Source of the DNA: an uncultured Eubacteriales bacterium
GTDB lineage: Bacteria; Bacillota; Clostridia; Oscillospirales; Oscillospiraceae
Length of the DNA: 30,376 nt
Assembly: GCA_900546615.1 (NCBI GenBank)
Contig: URDJ01000034.1
Coordinates: 1 to 30,376, forward strand
Direction: 5' to 3'
Shown: positions 21,844 through 28,975 of the stretch, piece after piece
How the letters are laid out: each line of letters opens with the position of its first letter
Numbering within the stretch: position 1 is the stretch's first letter
Position numbers and translations under genes: made by a program
Notes under the pieces: model-generated
What the model saw: the letters and a program-made list of their open reading frames with translations, nothing else
The model's database searches: none
What the model was told of the DNA's origin: nothing

Positions 21844-23278
21844 ATCTTTCCTGCCCGTGCGCCTCGACTATCGCCCGGACGATGGCGTCGGCGGAGGCGG
21901 CTTGGGCCGTTAGTTTTTTGACCTCCTGCGGGACGGCGCCGGCGGTGACGGGGCCGGGGCAGACGGCGGTGAAATCCCTGTCGGGGCTGGCCGCGAAGTA
22001 CGCGCGCGCCGCGGCCGCGCTGCCGAGGACGAGGTAATCGCAGCTCACCGGGCTGGCCTCGAAGCGCTGGTCATAGACCGCGATATCCCGCGCACCGGGC
22101 AGCTCCCGCAGTACCGGCGAACCCAGCTTCGAGCGCAGGAGCAGCACCGGGCCGTCGCCTGTGCGCTCCGCCAGCGCGTCGCGGAGCGCCTCGCTCGTGT
22201 ATGTCTCCGGCACGAGGTCGGCGCTCAGCCCGAAGTGCCGGAGCGTCTGCGCCGTAGCGGGGCCGATGGCGGCTATGCCCCAGCCGGAGAGCCGCCGCAG
22301 CTCGAGGCCCCGTTCCAGCAGCCGTCCCAGCGCCAGCTCCACGCCGTTTGCCGAGGTGAAGACCAGCCAGCCGCGCCCGCCGTGCAGCTCGGAGGGCGAA
22401 AGCCCGAAGTCCAGCGGCACGAGCCTTGTCCGCGCTGCCGTGAGGACCTCAGCGCCCAGAGGCCGGAGCCGCTCGCACAGCCGCCGCCGAAAGCTCTCCG
22501 TGCCCGTGAGCGCTACGCGAACGCCAGCCAGCGGCCCGTCAGTCCCGGCCCTGAACTCGAGCGCCGCCGCGTCTCCGACGACGATGACTGCCGGGGCCTC
22601 CGCGCCCGCTTCGCGCGCCTTTCGCGCGATATCGGCGAGCGTGCCGCGAACGCACAGGGGCTTTCTCGCGTTTCCACCAGAGACTACCGCGGCGGGCATA
22701 CCCGCGTCCATTCCGGCCTCCATGAGCCGTGCCGAGAGCGCCCCGAGCCTGCCGAGGCCCATGAGAAACACCAGCGTGCCGTGCAGCCTCGCAAGCGTGT
22801 CGATGTCCTCGGGCAGCTCGTCCGAGGCGGTGTGCGCCGTGACGACGTGGAAGCTCCGCGCGAGACCCCGGTGCGTCACGGGTATGCCCGCCAGCTCGGG
22901 TATGGCTATGGCGGAGCTGACGCCCGGCACCAGCTCGCAGTATATGCCCGCCTCACTCAGCGCCGCGAATTCCTCGCCCCCGCGCCCGAAGACGAAGGGG
23001 TCGCCGCCCTTGAGCCGCACGACACGGCTGTGCCTGCCCGCGCAGTCGATGAGCAGGCGGTTTATCTCCTCCTGACGCATCGAGTGCCGCCCGGCGCGTT
23101 TGCCGGCGCGGATGCGCTCGGCCTCCGGCGGGGCCAGCGACAGGATGCCCTCGTCCACGAGGTCGTCGTATACGAGGCAGTCGCAGCCCGAGATGAGCTG
23201 CACGGCCCTGAGCGTCAGCAGCTCCGGCCCTGCGCAGCCCGCGCCGGTGAGATATACTTTGCCGTAACTATCGTTCAT
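21842..23278 (-). CDS. Uroporphyrinogen-III C-methyltransferase / uroporphyrinogen-III synthase fusion
   Basis: A 478-residue two-domain protein. Residues 1 to about 240 are CobA (SUMT): KVYLTGAGCAGPELLTLRAV, then VVRLKGGDPFVFGRGGEEFA and PGVSSAIAIPELAGIPVTHR, with SAM-site glycines. Residues from about 250 form HemD (UPGVR... variants VRVALTG, then WLVFTSANGVE and GWGIAAIGPATAQTLRHFGL). It closes uroporphyrinogen III and methylates it to precorrin-2 for siroheme or cobalamin. Start ATG 23278 overlaps the end of the upstream gene by 11 bases. Fusions like this are frequent in Clostridia. Confidence 0.95.
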   Translation of the reverse strand: MNDSYGKVYLTGAGCAGPELLTLRAVQLISGCDCLVYDDLVDEGILSLAPPEAERIRAGKRAGRHSMRQEEINRLLIDCAGRHSRVVRLKGGDPFVFGRGGEEFAALSEAGIYCELVPGVSSAIAIPELAGIPVTHRGLARSFHVVTAHTASDELPEDIDTLARLHGTLVFLMGLGRLGALSARLMEAGMDAGMPAAVVSGGNARKPLCVRGTLADIARKAREAGAEAPAVIVVGDAAALEFRAGTDGPLAGVRVALTGTESFRRRLCERLRPLGAEVLTAARTRLVPLDFGLSPSELHGGRGWLVFTSANGVELALGRLLERGLELRRLSGWGIAAIGPATAQTLRHFGLSADLVPETYTSEALRDALAERTGDGPVLLLRSKLGSPVLRELPGARDIAVYDQRFEASPVSCDYLVLGSAAAARAYFAASPDRDFTAVCPGPVTAGAVPQEVKKLTAQAASADAIVRAIVEAHGQER

Positions 23279-23885
23279 CCTCAGCCTCCAGAAACGCCGC
23301 AAGCTCCGCCTCGTCCGGCGCTCGGCCCAGCCGGAGGCACAGTCCGAACAGCTGCGCGAAGACCCCGCCTCGCCGGGAGATGTCCGGGAAGCGCTCTTTG
23401 ACGAGCGGCCGGGCCTCGCCGAGGGCCGTCAGCATATCCTCAAAGCCCTCGGGCAGGGCCTCCGCGAGCCTGTCGCGCGCCCAGGCCGCGGCGGTCGGGC
23501 TGGCCCCGCCGGTCGTGACGCCGGCAGAGAGCGACCCGCGCCGGAGCAGGGCGGGGAAGATGAAGCTGCACTCGCCCGGGTAGTCCACGACGTTTACGGG
23601 CACCCCGCGCTCGCGGCAGAGGGCGGAGACGCGCGAGTTGAGCGCCCGGTCGCCCGTTGCGGCGACGACGAGCCGCGCGCCCTCGATGTCCGCGTCCTCA
23701 AAGCCGCGGCGGTGCAGATCGAACCTCTGGTCGCCCTCCAGCTCCGGGCAGAATTCCGGGGCCGCGAGGCGCACCCTTGCCCCGTAGTCTGCGAGGCTCA
23801 GGGCCTTGCGCAGGGCCACGCGCCCGCCGCCGACGATGAGCACGTCCGCGTCATCCAGTTCTATGAACAGTGGAAACAGCGCCAT
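23268..23885 (-). CDS. Precorrin-2 dehydrogenase / sirohydrochlorin ferrochelatase
   Basis: A 205-residue siroheme synthase of the CysG N-terminal/Met8p type. The NAD-binding motif is VLIVGGGRVALRKALSLADY, followed by RLVVAATGDRALNSRVS and the family-typical CSFIFPALLRRGSLSAGVTT then GGASPTAAAWARDRL. It oxidises precorrin-2 and inserts iron (or cobalt) to yield siroheme. It overlaps CobA-HemD by 11 bases and follows the importer ATPase by 11, so tetrapyrrole synthesis and transport are co-transcribed. Confidence 0.93.
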   Translation of the reverse strand: MALFPLFIELDDADVLIVGGGRVALRKALSLADYGARVRLAAPEFCPELEGDQRFDLHRRGFEDADIEGARLVVAATGDRALNSRVSALCRERGVPVNVVDYPGECSFIFPALLRRGSLSAGVTTGGASPTAAAWARDRLAEALPEGFEDMLTALGEARPLVKERFPDISRRGGVFAQLFGLCLRLGRAPDEAELAAFLEAEDER

Positions 23886-23896
23886 ATCCTCACCAC

Positions 23897-24652
23897 CTAA
23901 GCAAAATAATACTGCCAGCCGCTCTCGGTCTCCACGCGCCGGAGACGCACGCCGAAGACCCTGTCCACTACGCCGGAGGCGAAGATGTCCTCGGGCGCGC
24001 CGAGGGCGGCGAGGCCCCCGTCCGCGAGGACGGCGAGCCGGTCGGCGCGTTTCATGGCGAGGCAGAGGTCGTGCAGCACGAGCACGACGGCCCGGCCCTC
24101 GCCGGCGAGGGCCCGCGCCGTGTCCATGACGGCCAGCTGGTGGCCGATGTCGAGGAAGGCGGTCGGCTCGTCCATCATGATGGTTCCCGTGTCCTGCGCC
24201 AGGGCCATGGCGAGGTAGGCCCGCTGCCTCTGCCCGCCGGAGAGCTCCGGCACGGGCCGGGCGGCCAGCTCCGAGGCGTCCGCGCGCTCGAGCGCCGCGT
24301 CCACGATGGCGTAGTCCTCCTCCCGATAGCGCCGGGGATAGGAGAGGTAGGGGAAGCGCCCGTGCAGGGCCATGCGCCGGACGCTGATGCTGGGCACGCC
24401 ACGCTCCTGCGGCATGTAGGCCGCCTTCTGCGCCGTCTCGCGCGGGGTGAGCCTGCCCATGGGTACGCTGTCAAAGAGTATTTCCCCGGCCATGACCGGC
24501 TCAATGCCCGCGACGGCCTTGAGCAGCGTGCTCTTGCCGCAGCCGTTCGGCCCGGCGAGCACGAGCACCTCACCGGGGACGAAGTCAAGCGTTACATCCG
24601 TAAACACGGCCCTGCCGTTGTAGCCGGCCGCGAGCCTGCGCATCTCAATCAT
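23897..24652 (-). CDS. FecE/BtuD-type ABC importer ATP-binding protein
   Basis: A 251-residue ATPase with GPNGCGKST (Walker A), YMPQER (Q loop), ELSGGQRQRAYLAMALAQD (signature), IMMDEPTAFLD (Walker B) and LVLHD (switch). The sequence groups with importers of iron-siderophores, heme or cobalamin; the cargo is not set by the ATPase. Its start overlaps the permease end by 8 bases. Confidence 0.94.
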   Translation of the reverse strand: MIEMRRLAAGYNGRAVFTDVTLDFVPGEVLVLAGPNGCGKSTLLKAVAGIEPVMAGEILFDSVPMGRLTPRETAQKAAYMPQERGVPSISVRRMALHGRFPYLSYPRRYREEDYAIVDAALERADASELAARPVPELSGGQRQRAYLAMALAQDTGTIMMDEPTAFLDIGHQLAVMDTARALAGEGRAVVLVLHDLCLAMKRADRLAVLADGGLAALGAPEDIFASGVVDRVFGVRLRRVETESGWQYYFA

Positions 24653-25670
24653 GCCTGCGCCCCTTTCTCTGCCTTAGCAGCAGCCAGACGAAAAACGGCC
24701 CGCCGATGAAGGAGAGCGCTATGCCCACGGGCAGCTCGTAAGGCCGAAACAGCATCCGCGACGCGAGGTCGCATATGAGCAGCATGACCGCCCCGCCCAT
24801 GGCGCAGCCGGGCAGGAGCAGACGGCTCTCGTCGCCGACAAGCCTGCGCATGATGTGCGGCACGATGAGGCCGACAAAGCCCAAAAGCCCCGCAAAACTC
24901 ACCGCCGCGCCCGCGAGCGCCGCCGCGACTGCCAGCAGGAGGACGCGCATCCTCCCGGCCCTCAGGCCGAGGCTCCGGGCAGTGTCGCGCCCGAGCATGA
25001 GCAGGTCGAGCTCGTGCGTGAGCGAGAAGGCGAGGGCGAGCGCCGCGAGCACGACCCACGCGGCGGGCGCGAGCTTCTGCATCGTGAGGCCGGAGAGGCT
25101 GCCGATGCGGAAATCGGAGTAGCCGACAAGTGCGTCCGGCACAAAGGTGACGACGGCGTCCACGCCCGCGGAGAGCACGCTGGATATGGCCACTCCACCG
25201 AGGACAAGGGTTATCTTCGACGCCCCCGTGCGCTCGGCAATGAGCAGCACGAGCAGGACGCTGAGCAGTGCGCCGAGGAAAGCGGCGAAGGGCACCGCGG
25301 CGTAGGCGCCCGGGAAGAAGGCGCAGCATATGGCGGCGGCGAGGCCCGCGCCGGAGTTCACGCCGATGACGTTCGGCGCGGCGAGCGGGTTCGAGAGCAC
25401 GCTCTGTATGACCGCGCCGGAGACGGCGAGGGCCGCTCCCGCGACGATGCAGCCGCAGGTGCGCGGCAGGCGGGCGTAGAGCGCTATGCGGTCGGCGCTC
25501 GTCACGGCCTCGGACTTGAAAAAGGCCGATATGACCTCGCCGGGGCTGAGGCTCACCGGCCCGAGCATGAGGCTGAGCGCGGCAGCGGCGAACGTCGCGA
25601 GGGCGAGTGGGATGTATACTCTTGCAAGCGGCCGCTCAGGCCGGATAGAGGATGTCTGCGAGCTTTTCAT
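24645..25670 (-). CDS. FecCD/BtuC-type ABC importer permease
   Basis: A 341-residue permease with about ten helices. It has the FecCD signature GAVIQSVLSNPLAAPNVIGV, then NSGAGL, and near the end GLLGFVGLIVPHIMRRLVGD, the coupling-helix segment. A single permease gene implies a homodimer. ATG at 25670 is used; it overlaps the end of the binding-protein gene, and GGGAGG lies only about 3-4 bases upstream, so a slightly later start is possible. An upstream in-frame extension is unlikely because it lies inside the binding-protein gene. Confidence 0.92.
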   Translation of the reverse strand: MKSSQTSSIRPERPLARVYIPLALATFAAAALSLMLGPVSLSPGEVISAFFKSEAVTSADRIALYARLPRTCGCIVAGAALAVSGAVIQSVLSNPLAAPNVIGVNSGAGLAAAICCAFFPGAYAAVPFAAFLGALLSVLLVLLIAERTGASKITLVLGGVAISSVLSAGVDAVVTFVPDALVGYSDFRIGSLSGLTMQKLAPAAWVVLAALALAFSLTHELDLLMLGRDTARSLGLRAGRMRVLLLAVAAALAGAAVSFAGLLGFVGLIVPHIMRRLVGDESRLLLPGCAMGGAVMLLICDLASRMLFRPYELPVGIALSFIGGPFFVWLLLRQRKGRRHD

Positions 25671-26571
25671 AGGCCTCCCCCCAGCGGGCGTTGGGTTTAA
25701 GGTTGTAGAGCGAGTGCTCGAGGGTGAAGAAGCGGTCCTCCTGCACGGCCTCAAGTCCGGCCCACGCGGGGTCGGAGAGCAGGGTCTGCTGCAGGGTCTC
25801 CATGGCGTTCGTGGGGTCGGAGCCCTGAAGCACGACGAAGATGTACTCAGGCTCGGCGGCGATGATGTACTCGAGGCTCAGGGTGTCGAGCGGAATATCG
25901 CCGGAGTCCGCGAGGTTTACGCAGCCGAGGTCGCGGAGCATCTCGCCCAGCACGAAGTCCTCGCTGCCCTTGACCTTTACGCTAACGCCCGTGGCGCGCA
26001 TGCAGATGACGGTGGGCGCGGAGCCGTCCTGCCGTGCGATGGCTGCGTCGGCCTGCTCGCGGACGGCGGAGCCGTAGGTCTCATAGTTTTCCGGGCAGTC
26101 GGTGAGCTGTGTGCAGATGCCGAGCATGTTGAGGTAGTCGTCGAGGCTCTGTATGTCGAAGTAGGCGGTGGTGATGCCGGCGTCCTCAAGGACATCCTTG
26201 AGCTCCAGATCGGCGGCGGTGTTGCAGCTCGCGAGCACAAGGTCGGGCTCGGCGGCGAGCAGGGTCTCGAGGCTTGGCTCCTTTACCGCACCGAGGTTTG
26301 CCACGCTGTCGGACAGGCCGAGGTCAAAGGAGGTCCAGGAGTCGTCGGCGGCGGCGACGAGCGAGTCCTTGCCTCCGGCGAGGCACCAGATGTCGGCAAA
26401 GCTGCCGATGAGGGCAGCGACGCGCGCGGGTTTTTCTGCAACCGAGACGCTGCGGCCGAGGTCGTCGGTGAATTCGAGGAAAGCCGGGGTCTCAGAGGCC
26501 GCAGGCTCCACATCCTCGCAGCCGGAGAGCAGCAGTACAAGCGCAAGGACAAGACAAAATGACCGTTTCAT
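25636..26571 (-). CDS. Iron-compound/corrinoid ABC transporter substrate-binding lipoprotein
   Basis: A 311-residue lipoprotein. The signal peptide KRSFCLVLALVLLLSGC ends at a lipobox (LLSG before Cys). The mature part opens with FTDDLGRSVSVAEKPARVAA, the usual start of FecB/BtuF proteins, and continues with LAAEPDLVLASC and YIIAAEPEYIFVV hinge segments. ATG 26571 follows GGGAG by 7 bases. First gene of the importer-siroheme operon. Cargo may be heme, a siderophore or a corrinoid; the siroheme genes lean toward a tetrapyrrole, which is inference. Confidence 0.92.
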   Translation of the reverse strand: MKRSFCLVLALVLLLSGCEDVEPAASETPAFLEFTDDLGRSVSVAEKPARVAALIGSFADIWCLAGGKDSLVAAADDSWTSFDLGLSDSVANLGAVKEPSLETLLAAEPDLVLASCNTAADLELKDVLEDAGITTAYFDIQSLDDYLNMLGICTQLTDCPENYETYGSAVREQADAAIARQDGSAPTVICMRATGVSVKVKGSEDFVLGEMLRDLGCVNLADSGDIPLDTLSLEYIIAAEPEYIFVVLQGSDPTNAMETLQQTLLSDPAWAGLEAVQEDRFFTLEHSLYNLKPNARWGEAYEKLADILYPA

Positions 26572-26599
26572 AACAAAACTCCCAAACATATTCTACAAT

Positions 26600-26628
26600 A
26601 TAATAAAACGAGGCCGGACAAATTACAA
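26600..26628 (-). promoter_or_regulatory. Promoter of the importer-siroheme operon, nested in a terminator
   Basis: On minus, TTGTAA (opposite 26623-26628) and TATTAT (opposite 26600-26605) are 17 bases apart. The -35 is in the loop of the preceding terminator hairpin and the -10 is in its T tract. Start expected near 26592, about 20 bases before the ATG. Confidence 0.5.
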
Positions 26629-26638
26629 GTCCGGCCTC
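26600..26638 (-). terminator. Terminator of the G3E GTPase operon
   Basis: A 10-bp stem GAGGCCGGAC / GTCCGGCCTC (26610-26619 with 26629-26638) with a 9-base loop is followed on minus by GTTTTATTAT. It ends transcription from the GTPase genes just before the importer operon. Confidence 0.8.
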
Positions 26639-26646
26639 AAACGGAT

Positions 26647-26811
26647 TCAGCAGGTGGCTCCGCCGGTGATGAGGCACACGGCCTCGACTGCTTTGACCAG
26701 CGGTTCGAGATTATCTTAGGTTGTGCTCTGGAGTTCAACGGTCAGGCACGAGGCCATGGCGACGATGAGCTTGTCATAGCTGTATTCGAGCGTTTCACCG
26801 ACATTCGTCAC
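26647..26811 (-). pseudogene. Small gene interrupted by an in-frame TAA, unrecognised family
   Basis: Downstream of the G3E-DUF1980 gene, one minus-strand frame reads VTNVGETLEYSYDKLIVAMA, then SCLTVELQSTT, meets TAA (opposite 26716-26718), and continues in the same frame as DNLEPLVKAVEAVCLITGGA followed by TC before TGA (opposite 26647-26649). Both halves look protein-like, and a Glu or Gln codon mutated to TAA would explain the break. The frame is also that of the upstream gene, continuing past its TGA (QKIPTALQKGPAS). GTG at 26811 is a possible start; the ribosome binding site is weak. I do not recognise the family. Confidence 0.45.
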
Positions 26812-26850
26812 ACTGGCAGGACCCTTTTGCAGTGCGGTGGGGATCTTTTG

Positions 26851-27804
26851 TCAATAGAACGTTGCGACGGGCTGCTCGGGCGGCGCGGTCTTTTCCCAGC
26901 TGAGGGCGGTGAGGACGGGGCCTTTTCTGCCGTAGGCCCGGTGGAACTTGTAGTCCATCTTCGCCGTCAGAATGACCCAGGTGTCGTTCTCCGGCTCGCC
27001 CGCGTCCGCACAGTTGCAGATGAAGGCCTCGAACTGAATATCCGCCTCACAGCAGGTCATGACGTGACGTCCGGCGATGACGCTGCCCGCCGGGATGCCC
27101 CTGCGCTTTATGCAGCGGGCTTTGACCTTCACCGTCTTGCCCGCGTATTTCTTCGGCTCCTCCGCCACGTCGCGGTACCAGAGCGCGTAGTCGCGGTCCT
27201 CGATGTTCACGACGGGCGCGTCGAGGTCGAAGGGCAGCGGGTCCTCGATATCGTCGTAGGCGACCTTGCCGTCCACCGATTCGTAGGCGATATCCGCGCG
27301 CCGCGAGGCCCCGCGCACGACCTTGTGGAACTCCATCTTGTCCATCTCCGGCCGGAAGCGGTTGAACACCACCAGCTCCGCGCTCTTGAGCTTGTCGTAG
27401 CATAGCTGGCGCATGTTGGTGTTATAGGTGAGGAAGGTGCCTGCGTCTGCGAACATGAACTCCTGCGCCACGAGCCAGCCGTCGGGCAGCGCGCCGTAGA
27501 GCGAGTCGAGCATCCACATGCCGTTGTACTCGACCATGACCCGCTCCGCGCCCGCGGCCTCAAGCCAGGCTGTGAGGTTCTCGGGCGTGAGGTCGGCTTC
27601 TTCCTCCACGGCCTTGAGCTTCACCCTGTGGCCGGAGAACTCCTCCGGCTCGAACTCCTCGACGCCCTCCTCGCACACGAGCAGCAGCGTCGGCTCGCCG
27701 TTGTTGAAGCGCTTGTCCTCAAGCGTCTCCTGTATGAATTTAGTCTTGCCCGCCTCCAGGAACCCGGTAAAGAGGTAGACGGGTATCTGCCTTTGCTCAG
27801 CCAA
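26851..27804 (-). CDS. G3E-type GTPase with C-terminal DUF1980 (YcgQ-like) domain
   Basis: A 317-residue protein. Residues 1-170 look like a COG0523/G3E GTPase: Walker A is GFLEAGKT (14-21) and VVFNRFRPEMDK stands at the base-recognition position. The CxCC metal motif of the family is absent (VCEEGVEEFEP region instead). Residues about 205-317 resemble the C-terminal half of YcgQ-type DUF1980 proteins: PKKYAGKTVKVKARC, RHVMTCCEADIQFEAFICNC and DTWVILTAKMDY. In B. subtilis ycgQ-ycgR and yciC belong to the zinc-starvation regulon. The gene overlaps the His-rich GTPase by 8 bases. Confidence 0.75.
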   Translation of the reverse strand: MAEQRQIPVYLFTGFLEAGKTKFIQETLEDKRFNNGEPTLLLVCEEGVEEFEPEEFSGHRVKLKAVEEEADLTPENLTAWLEAAGAERVMVEYNGMWMLDSLYGALPDGWLVAQEFMFADAGTFLTYNTNMRQLCYDKLKSAELVVFNRFRPEMDKMEFHKVVRGASRRADIAYESVDGKVAYDDIEDPLPFDLDAPVVNIEDRDYALWYRDVAEEPKKYAGKTVKVKARCIKRRGIPAGSVIAGRHVMTCCEADIQFEAFICNCADAGEPENDTWVILTAKMDYKFHRAYGRKGPVLTALSWEKTAPPEQPVATFY

Positions 27805-28879
27805 GTTTGAACAGCTCCCTCAGACCTTCCTCGTCCAGTCCCGAGCCTATGACGCAGAGCCTGCCGGTCACAGCCGGGGCGCCGCGGCGCAGCTCGCGCT
27901 CGCCGGGAACGTAGTCGAAATATATCCAGTCCTCGCCATCGGAGGCCACATAGCCCTTCGCGCGCACCGCCTGACCGTAGCGCAGGCTGTCCAGTCCCTG
28001 CAGGGCCTCGACTATCTCCGCCTCCGTGAACTTCCGGGCCGTCTCCGCGCCCCAGCTCACGAACACCTCGTCCGCGTCGTGCCCGTGGTGGTGATGGTGA
28101 TGATGGTGCTCGTGGTCATGCTCATGGTCATGGCCGCAGGAGCATTCCTCACCGTGCTCGTGATGGTGCTCATGCTCGTGCTCGTGGTCATGGTGCCCGT
28201 GGTCGTGGCCGCAGCAGCACTCGCCCTCGTCGTCGTCATCCTCGGCGGCTTCGGCGGCGAGACGCGCAAGTTCGGCCTTGAGGCTGTCCTCGTGCTCCAT
28301 GGCGGCGCGCAGGGTCTTGCCGTCCAGCTCGTCCCAGGGCGTGGTGACGATAACGGCGTCCTTATTGTGCTCGCGGAGCATGTCCACGCAGGCGGCGAGC
28401 TTAGTTTCACTCATGCCCTTCGTGCGCGAGAGCACGATGGCGCCGGCGTTCTCGACCTGGTTGCACCAGAACTCGCCGAAGTTTTTCATGTACATCTTCG
28501 CGCGCGTCGCGTCTACGACGGTGGTGAAGGAGCCGGGCACGAGCTCCGGGTCGCCCACGCCCTGCACGGCGCGGATGACGTCGGAGAGCTTGCCGACGCC
28601 CGAAGGCTCGATGAGGATGCGGTCGGGTGCGAACTGGGCCTTGACCTTTTTGAGCGCCTCGGCGAAGTCGCCGACGAGGCTGCAGCAGATGCAGCCGGAG
28701 CTCATTTCGGTTATCTCGACGCCGGCGTCCTGCAAAAATCCGCCGTCGACGGAGATCTCGCCGAACTCGTTCTCGATGAGCACGAGCTTCTCGCCCTTAT
28801 AGGCCTCGGCGATGAGCTTCTTGATGAGCGTGGTCTTGCCGGCTCCCAGAAAGCCCGAGAATATATCGATCTTAGTCAT
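27797..28879 (-). CDS. COG0523 (G3E/CobW-type) GTPase with His-rich metal-binding insert
   Basis: A 360-residue putative metallochaperone. It has GFLGAGKT (9-16), the metal-binding GCICC (62-66), EPSGVGK (91-97) and SRTK (151-154) in place of the usual NKxD. An acidic stretch at 213-220 leads to a His/Cys-rich insert, 221-268, with two CxCGHD units (CCCGHDHGHH and CSCGHDHEHDH) and a run of eight His. The CobW C-terminal domain follows. COG0523 proteins deliver zinc, cobalt, iron or nickel. The insert suggests Zn, Ni or Co buffering. AGAAGGAAG precedes ATG 28879 at some distance. Confidence 0.93.
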   Translation of the reverse strand: MTKIDIFSGFLGAGKTTLIKKLIAEAYKGEKLVLIENEFGEISVDGGFLQDAGVEITEMSSGCICCSLVGDFAEALKKVKAQFAPDRILIEPSGVGKLSDVIRAVQGVGDPELVPGSFTTVVDATRAKMYMKNFGEFWCNQVENAGAIVLSRTKGMSETKLAACVDMLREHNKDAVIVTTPWDELDGKTLRAAMEHEDSLKAELARLAAEAAEDDDDEGECCCGHDHGHHDHEHEHEHHHEHGEECSCGHDHEHDHEHHHHHHHHGHDADEVFVSWGAETARKFTEAEIVEALQGLDSLRYGQAVRAKGYVASDGEDWIYFDYVPGERELRRGAPAVTGRLCVIGSGLDEEGLRELFKLG

Positions 28880-28899
28880 TTTCTGCGCTTCCTTCTTGA

Positions 28900-28928
28900 T
28901 TGTAATTTAGGTATCATCGGTTTATAAT
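28900..28928 (+). promoter_or_regulatory. Promoter of the NagZ-like gene
   Basis: TTGTAA (28900-28905) and TATAAT (28923-28928) are 17 bases apart. An imperfect inverted repeat, GGTTTAT / ATAACC (28919-28935), overlaps the -10 in this divergent region. It might be an operator shared with the GTPase genes, whose own promoter I could not place. Confidence 0.7.
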
Positions 28929-28975
28929 CATAACCAATATATTTTACCACCAACGGCAAAGGGGGTCAATCACAA

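Noticed and set aside
22235..23401. 388-residue plus-strand frame over CobA-HemD
   Set aside because: Antisense shadow, rich in Arg, Ala, Pro and Gly, with no ribosome binding site and no known motif.
26572..26850. Cobalamin riboswitch ahead of the BtuF-like gene
   Set aside because: The region is filled by an interrupted reading frame and a terminator, and no B12-box-like sequence was seen.
28079..28927. 282-residue plus-strand frame with a very hydrophobic Val/Met-rich start, looking like a membrane protein
   Set aside because: It is the antisense of His/Glu/Asp codons in the metal-binding insert of the GTPase, which reads as Val and Met on the other strand.
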